Shown in pieces: positions 58,481 to 64,000 of a stretch of 64,000 nucleotides of DNA (position 1 is its first letter; each line of letters starts with the position of its first letter). The translations under genes were made by a program, and so were the position numbers. The notes under the pieces were generated by a model. The model did no database searches and was not told the origin of the DNA. It saw only the letters and a program-made list of their open reading frames with translations. This DNA is from Dugong dugon (lineage: Eukaryota > Chordata > Mammalia > Sirenia > Dugongidae): assembly GCA_030035585.1 (NCBI GenBank), contig CM057476.1:21126501-21190500 (forward strand), written 5' to 3'.

Positions 58481-60090
58481 GCTGAATTCTGTTGGCTAGA
58501 ATTTTGTTGAGAATTCTTGCATCTGTATTCTTGAGAGATACTGGTCTGTAATTTTCTTGTTTTGTGGTGTCTTTGCCGGTTTTGGTATCAGGGTTATACT
58601 GGTTCCATAGAATGAATTCAGAAATATTCCTTCCTTTTCTATGTTCTGAAATAATTTGAGTAGTACTGGTGTGAGCTCTTCTCAGAATATTTGACAGAAT
58701 TCTCCAGTGAAGCCATCTGAGCCAGGGTTTTTTGTTGTTGTTGTTGGGAGTTTCTTAATTACCTTTTCAGTCTCTTGTTATGGGTCTGTTCAGATTTTCA
58801 GCATCAATTTGTGATAGTTGGGTAGGAGTATGTTTCTAGAAATTTGCCCATTTCCTCTAGGTTTTCAGATTTGTTAGAGTATAGTTTTTCATAATACTCT
58901 GTTATGATCCTTTTTATTTCATTTGGGTCTGTTGTAATGTCCCTCATTTCATTTCTTATTTGGGTTGCTTGTATCCTCTCCTGTTTTTCTTTTGTCAGTT
59001 TGACGAGTGGTTTGTTGATTCTGTTGAGCCTTTCAGATAACCAGCTTTTGGTTTTGTTGATTCTTTTTCTGTTGTTTTTCTATTCTCTGTTTCATTTATT
59101 TCTGCTCTGATCTTTATTATTTCCTTTCTTCTGGTGGCTGTAGGCTTCTTTTGCTGTTCTCTTTCTATTCAAGTTGTGTAGCTAATATTTTGATTTTGTT
59201 GCTTCTTTTTTGACGTGTGCATCTATCACTATAAATTGATCTCTGAGCAGTGCCTTTGCTGTGTCCCAAAGGTTTTGGTATGATATGTTTTCATTCTCCT
59301 TTGATTCTAGGAATTTTTTGATTCCGTCTTTTATTTCTTTTGTTACCCAGTAGTTTTTAAGCAGGGTGTTATTTAGTTTCCGTGTAATTGATTTTTTTTT
59401 TCCTTGCTCATCTTGTTAATTTCATCTTGATGGCATTGTGATCAGAGAAGGTACTTTGTATTTTCTCAGGCTTTGTGGCCTAATATGTGGTCTGTTCTGG
59501 AGAGTGTTCCATGTGCATTGGAAAAGAATGTGTACTTTGCAGTTGTTGGGTGGAGTGTTCTATATATGTTTTTTAGTTCAGGTTGACCGATTGTGGCCTT
59601 TTGATCTTCTATATCTTTGTTGAGTTTCTTTGTAGATGTTCTGTCCTTTACCAAGAGTGGTGTGTTGAAGTCTCCTACAATTACAGTGGAACTGTAAATT
59701 TCTCTTTTCAGTGCTGCTCAAGTTTGTTTTCTGTAGGAGCCCTGTCATTGGGTGTGTAGATGTTTATTACGGTTATGTCATTATGCTGGATCATCTGTTT
59801 AGTCATGAGGTAGTGCCCTTCTATGTCTCTTATGGTGGATTTTGTTTTAAAGTCTGTTTTATCTGAGATTAGTATTGGCACTCCTGCTCTCTTTTGATGG
59901 CTATTTATATATTTTCTCCATCCTTTGAGTTTTAATAAATTTATGTCTTTGTTTCTAAGGTGTGTCTCTTGTAGACAGCATAGTGACAGATCCTGTTTTT
60001 TTATCCATTCTGACATTCACTGTCTCTTTATGGGTGCGTTTAGGCCATTTACGTTCAGTGTAATTATTGATACGTGTGATTTATTGTCAT
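56340..60090 (-). pseudogene. L1 ORF2, broken
   Basis: The ATG on the - strand is at 60090. Open pieces: 60016-59708 (QDLSLCCLQETHLRNKD, endonuclease), 59654-59466, 57825-57436 and 57392-57126. The catalytic box can be traced at about 57855-57870 ('tcatctgcaaatagggac' = FADD reversed). Stops and frameshifts lie between all of the pieces and the SINE insertion splits the RT domain. Confidence 0.88.
57970..58130 (-). mobile_element. AfroSINE inside L1 ORF2
   Basis: Plus-strand tail 'gtcgagtcggttttgactca', 'agtgaccctataggacaggg', 'gtagaactgccccacagggt', head 'ttaactgctacaccaccagg' and 'gctcc'. It is younger than its L1 host. Confidence 0.94.
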
Positions 60091-60509
60091 TTTGTAGTGC
60101 TGACAATATCTTTGTTCCTCTTACTCTCCTGTGCTGAATTCTTTTTGTTTGTGGATTTTTTTTTTTCATTTTTATATTTTGTTTTTACTGAGACTTTATG
60201 TTTTTCTTCTTTATTTTGATGAGTAGGTTTGTTAACTTTGTGTTTACCTTGACATTTACCCTTATCTTCCTAAGTTTGAACCAGTCTATTATTACTTGAT
60301 ATCGCCTTGCCTTCCTCTCGATTAGAAAGTTCTGTCCCACACCATTTATTCCCTTTTTTTATTGTTCTGACGTTGTTGTCATTTGCAGAGTAACCTCTCT
60401 GGTTCCTTGTTGTAAATCTTTTGGTTTTGAATAGTTCTTGGGAGTTCATTTCCTAGGTTGGTATCTGGCGGGAGCTAGCTTGTGTCCTAGATTCAGGCTG
60501 TTGTCTGAT

Positions 60510-61506
60510 GTTGTTTGTTCTCAAACCAAAGGACTCCCTTTAGTAATTCTTGTATGTTTCATTTGGTTTTTACATATTCCTTTAATTTTTGTTTATCTGG
60601 AAATGTCCTAATTTCACCACTATATTTGAACGAGAGTTTTGCAGGCTATACTATTCTAAGTTGGCAGTTTTTTTCTTTCAAGGTTTTATATACATGATCC
60701 CGTTGCCTTCTTGCCTGCATCATTTCTGCCCAGTAATCAGAGGTTACTCTTATTGTTTCTCCTCTGTATGTGACTTTTCATGTTTCTCGAGCTGCTCTCA
60801 GGATTCTTTCTTTGTCTTTTGTTTTAGTGAGTGTGATTATGACATGCCTTGGTGATTTTCTTTTGGGGTCTATTCTATATGGGGTTTGTTGAGCTTTTTG
60901 GATGGTCAGTTTTTCATCCTTCATGATATTATGGAAGTTTTCTAAGTCAGCAGTTCTTCAGTGATCCTTTCTGGGTTTTCTTTTTCTCCCCCTTTTCTGG
61001 AACTCCGATCACTCGAAAATTTTAGCTTTTGATTGTATCCCACATAATTCGCAGAGTTTCTTCTGTTTTCTTTGTTCTTTTTTCTGATTTTTCCTCAGAC
61101 AAAGTTGTATCCAAGTGTTTGTTTTCAGTTTCACTGATCTGTCTTCCATTGTTTCAGACCTGTTCCTCAGCTCTTCTCTGACACTGTCCATTTCTGAAAT
61201 CTTTTTGTTTATCTTTTGGATTTCTAATTATTGTTTTTGTATAATTTCTAGTTGTGAATTTATTTTGGCATTTTGTTCCTGAATTTTGGCATTGTTTTCC
61301 TGAATTCTTCCATTTCTTTGTATTTTTGATGAATTTGTCTGCCTTTTCCATGAATTTGTCTATTTTTTCCTCATTTTTGTCTGCTTTTTGATTCAACTCT
61401 TGGATGGCTCTGAATATTAGAGATTTGAATTTCCTATCAGGTAATTCTAGTGCTCGTCTACTGGAAAGTCATCTGGTGTTTTATTTTAGACACCTCCTGG
61501 AACCAT
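60510..61506 (-). pseudogene. L1 ORF1, broken
   Basis: The start ATG is at 61506 on the - strand, with MVPGGV-type residues homologous to the ORF1 at 29195. The Lys/Glu-rich coiled-coil part (61396-61154) contains QKADKNEEKIDKFMEKADKF. The C-terminal part near 60590-60680 holds the complement of 'caggctatactattctaagt'. Frames are shifted several times. Confidence 0.82.
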
Positions 61507-62364
61507 GCTGTCCTGTTTTTTTGTATGTTTTGATAATTGTCTGCTGTCTTTGGGACATTTGGTAGTTATTCACTTACTGACTGTAGATTTGTTTGTTTTA
61601 TCCTGTTTTTTTTTTTTTTTTTGGTTATGTCTGAGCAGGTAGGCTATACGTTCTTTGTTGTTTGTTTGTCTGTGGACACGATATTTTTCACCTCTTGTCC
61701 AATGGGCAGGGCCAGTTGCTCAGCTATGGTGCAGAAGGGTAGGTAGATCTGCAGGGGAGTGGCAGAAATTGGTTGTTTGTGGCATGTACTAAGGGCTGAC
61801 AAGGTGAGCTGATGGTCAGTGCAGGGGAGGTTCCAATGGGTCATGCCTGTGCTGCTCATGAGTGCAGTGTTCAGCACACGGTGCAGATAGGCAGGAGGGA
61901 GGGGAAGGGGAAGTTCTGATGTGTGGTGCTAAGGTAGATATGGAAAAGAAGAAAGAGAGGAGGAAGAAACAGGAGCAAAAAAAAAAAGTGCTGAGGGAGC
62001 TTGCCGTTGGACTGAAGAGACAAGAAACCGAGAGATGAAGACAAACAAAAAGAAAATAAAAATTTTTTAAGAAAGCCACCCCCAGGGATTCCACTGATGC
62101 AGCTGCACAGATCGGGGAAGTGGCTCCCAGGCTGCGCAGTACAGCCCAGCTAGTACAGGTGGAGATGATACAGCAGTTGGTATTCAGGAGACAGGAAAAG
62201 AATGTAAGTAGAAAGAGAAGAGAAACCGAGAAGTAAAGAAAGTTAAAAAGAAAACAAACAAACAAAAAAAGCCCCTAGGGTTTCCACCAGCCTGGCTGTG
62301 CTGATTGGGGAAGCAGTTCCCCAGCTGAGCGGCGCTTCACAGCCAGTCAAGAAGAAGCAAAGAT

Positions 62365-62640
62365 GGGACACAGAGTCAGGTGTTCAAGGGAAGGAGATGA
62401 GAGGCAGGGAAGAAACCAAAAGAGTCTGAAAAAAAATGCAACATCAGCAACAAAGAAATGGCAGTGAAGAAGCTGGCCAGTGTGGGCAGGGCAAATGCAT
62501 GTGGCAAGAAAATGGTGCCTCCTGTGCCACGGTCATGGCCCATCAGGAAGCCACAGATCGGCCAGCTAGGAAATGGCAAAGGTTGAACAGGGGGAGGCAG
62601 GGGGAGGGATTGGGAAGGTGTGTCTCACTGGTTACCAGGT
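62365..62640 (-). repeat. Single 5'UTR unit of the 55-63 kb L1
   Basis: The reverse complement begins 'ggtaaccagtgagacacacc' and contains 'cttccctgcctctcatctcc' and 'tttgcttcttcttgactggc', matching one of the two tandem units at 27576-28121. This element has only one copy. Confidence 0.75.
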
Positions 62641-62959
62641 GCTCTGTCTCCTGCTGGGAGCTTGGTGAATCTGCCTTCACATACTCTCTGTCCGCCAGTC
62701 TCCAACAGGATTCCAAGATGGTGGATCCATGCTGCATTAGCTGATAGCGGGCCTCCACTCATAACTCTCCTCACTCTGTGTTCTCTGCTTTCTTATTCCG
62801 TTCAGTGCTCAGTTGAGTTCTTTAGCTGTTCATTTGATGCTTGGGGTTCCAGGATTGACGTTTATCTCTGTTTTACTTAGTTTTTTGGGTCTTTGCTGTG
62901 GAGGGTCATCATGGTGCTTCTGTCTGTGGTGCCATGTTGGCTCCACCTCCTGCACCAAA

Positions 62960-63205
62960 GTTTCTAATTTTCATGAATTTTATAATTTTCATATATCTAA
63001 AAGTATTGGCAAATCCAAGTTATGAATATTTACCCTTGTTTTCTTCTAATAATTTTATGGTTTTAGCTCTTAAATTTAGGTCGTTGACACATTTTGAATT
63101 AATTTTTGTATGTGGCAAAAGTTAGGGGCCTGGCTTCATTATTTTACATGTGGATATCGTGTTGTCCCAGCACCATTTGTTGAAGAGTCTATTCTTTCAC
63201 GACAA
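62960..63205 (-). mobile_element. Old L1 ORF2 fragment
   Basis: Reverse-oriented ORF2 piece: 'attttgaattaatttttgta', 'gtcccagcaccatttgttga', 'agagtctattctttc'. It lies directly at the 5' end of the L1 at 55207-62955, so the younger L1 probably inserted beside or into it. Confidence 0.75.
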
Positions 63206-63207
63206 GA

Positions 63208-64000
63208 ACTGACACCCTTGAAGGGTAAGACAGTACACAAAACTGGGGAAGCCAGCACAACTTGTACAAGGAAAGGTCATGAAACCTCCATAGATATATC
63301 CAAACTCCCTGAGGGGCTGGATTGCTGGGCAGAGGACTGTGGGGACCGTGGTGTCGGGGAACATCTAGCTCAGTTGACATAACAGTTTATAAAGAAAATG
63401 TTCTACGTTCTACCTTGGTGAGTAGCTTCTGGGGTCTTAAAAGCTTGTGAGCAGCCATCTAAGATACTCCGCTGGTCTCACTCTTTCGGGAGTACGGGAG
63501 AATGAAGAAAACAAGATATGAGGAAAAGATTAGTCCAAAGGAGTAATGGACTGCAACTACCACAGCCTCCACCAGACTGAGTCCAGTACAACCAAATGGT
63601 GCCCGGCTATCACCACTGACTGCTCTGACAGGGATCACAATAGAGGGTCCCAGACAGAGCTGGAGAAAAATGTAGAACAAAATTCTAACTCACCAAAAAA
63701 GACCAGACTTGCTGGCCTGACAGAGACTGGAGAAACCCTGAGAGTATGGCCCCCGGACTCCCTTTTAGCTCAGTAATGAAGTTACTCCTGAGGTTCACCC
63801 TTCACTCAAAGATTAGATAGCCCCGTAAAACAAAATGAGACTAATGGGGCACAACAGTCCAGGGACAAGGACTGGAAGGCAGGAGGGGACAGGAAAGCTG
63901 GTAATAGGGAACCCAGGATGGAGAAGGGACAGTGTTGAAATGTCGTGGAGTTCTTAACCGTCATCATAAAACAATATGTGTACTAATAGTTTAATGAGAA
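63208..64000 (+). mobile_element. Young L1 3'UTR fragment, running off the window
   Basis: Matches 34470-35270 of the L1 at 27267: 'gggtaagacagtacacaaaa', 'gaccgtggtgtcggggaaca', 'ttctggggtcttaaaagctt', 'gtgcccggctatcaccactg'. It is sense to EIF4ENIF1, unlike the full-span L1 next to it. Confidence 0.88.

Larger units (their letters stand above)
55207..62955 (-). mobile_element. Full-span L1 (type B 5'UTR), dead
   Basis: The 3' end is at 55207 and the 5' leader at 62640-62955 (reverse complement starts near 'aacatggcaccacagacaga'). One tandem unit (about 62365-62640), pyrimidine-rich 5'UTR, broken ORF1 and ORF2, and a single 3' end module. An AfroSINE (57970-58130) interrupts ORF2. It is about 7.7 kb long and antisense to EIF4ENIF1. 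Confidence 0.92.

Overview
The window is mammalian nuclear DNA, almost certainly from an elephant or a close proboscidean relative. The evidence is eleven AfroSINE copies (tRNA-derived head 'ccctggtggcgcagtggtt', tail 'ggtcgctatgagtcggaa'), an RTE LINE of the type that shares that SINE tail, and young L1 elements with Afrotheria-type UTRs. I see no prokaryotic genes, CRISPR array, rRNA or tRNA gene, and no undescribed gene system. Most of the window is transposon sequence inside introns.

Two host genes are identifiable, arranged head to head as in human 22q12.2. SFI1 (centrin-binding centrosomal protein) runs on the - strand. Three internal exons are visible (26565-26694, 7167-7340, 5487-5558) and join in consistent splice phase. 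Its promoter is probably the CpG island at 37.68-38.48 kb. EIF4ENIF1 (4E-T, the eIF4E transporter) runs on the + strand, with a CpG island at 42.48-43.49 kb and its first coding exon at 44006-44128, which ends inside the eIF4E-binding motif. The remaining exons of both genes lie beyond the window.

Layout. 1-5.4 kb: SFI1 intron with old L1, MIR, L2 and AfroSINE pieces. 5.5-7.3 kb: two SFI1 exons. 7.3-26.5 kb: one large SFI1 intron holding a 7.1-kb L1 (10.56-17.67 kb) and a three-level nest (old L1, then a MaLR-type provirus with two LTRs and a 5-bp target duplication, then a near-full-length RTE). 26.6 kb: SFI1 exon with the human start codon. 26.7-35.5 kb: an L1 3' fragment next to the splice acceptor and a second long L1 with tandem promoter units. 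35.5-37.6 kb: old repeats. 37.7-43.5 kb: the two CpG islands and the intergenic interval. 43.5-64 kb: EIF4ENIF1 introns with a - strand L1 5' fragment (50.3-51.9 kb), old L1 3' ends, and a third long L1 on the - strand (55.2-62.96 kb).

Main points of interest: an in-frame stop in the conserved SFI1 N-terminus, with a strong-context downstream Met; an L1 fragment that seems to supply the branch-point region of that exon; two different 5'UTR types and two 3'UTR architectures among L1s of one genome; and an L1 copy that was prematurely polyadenylated at an internal AATAAA.
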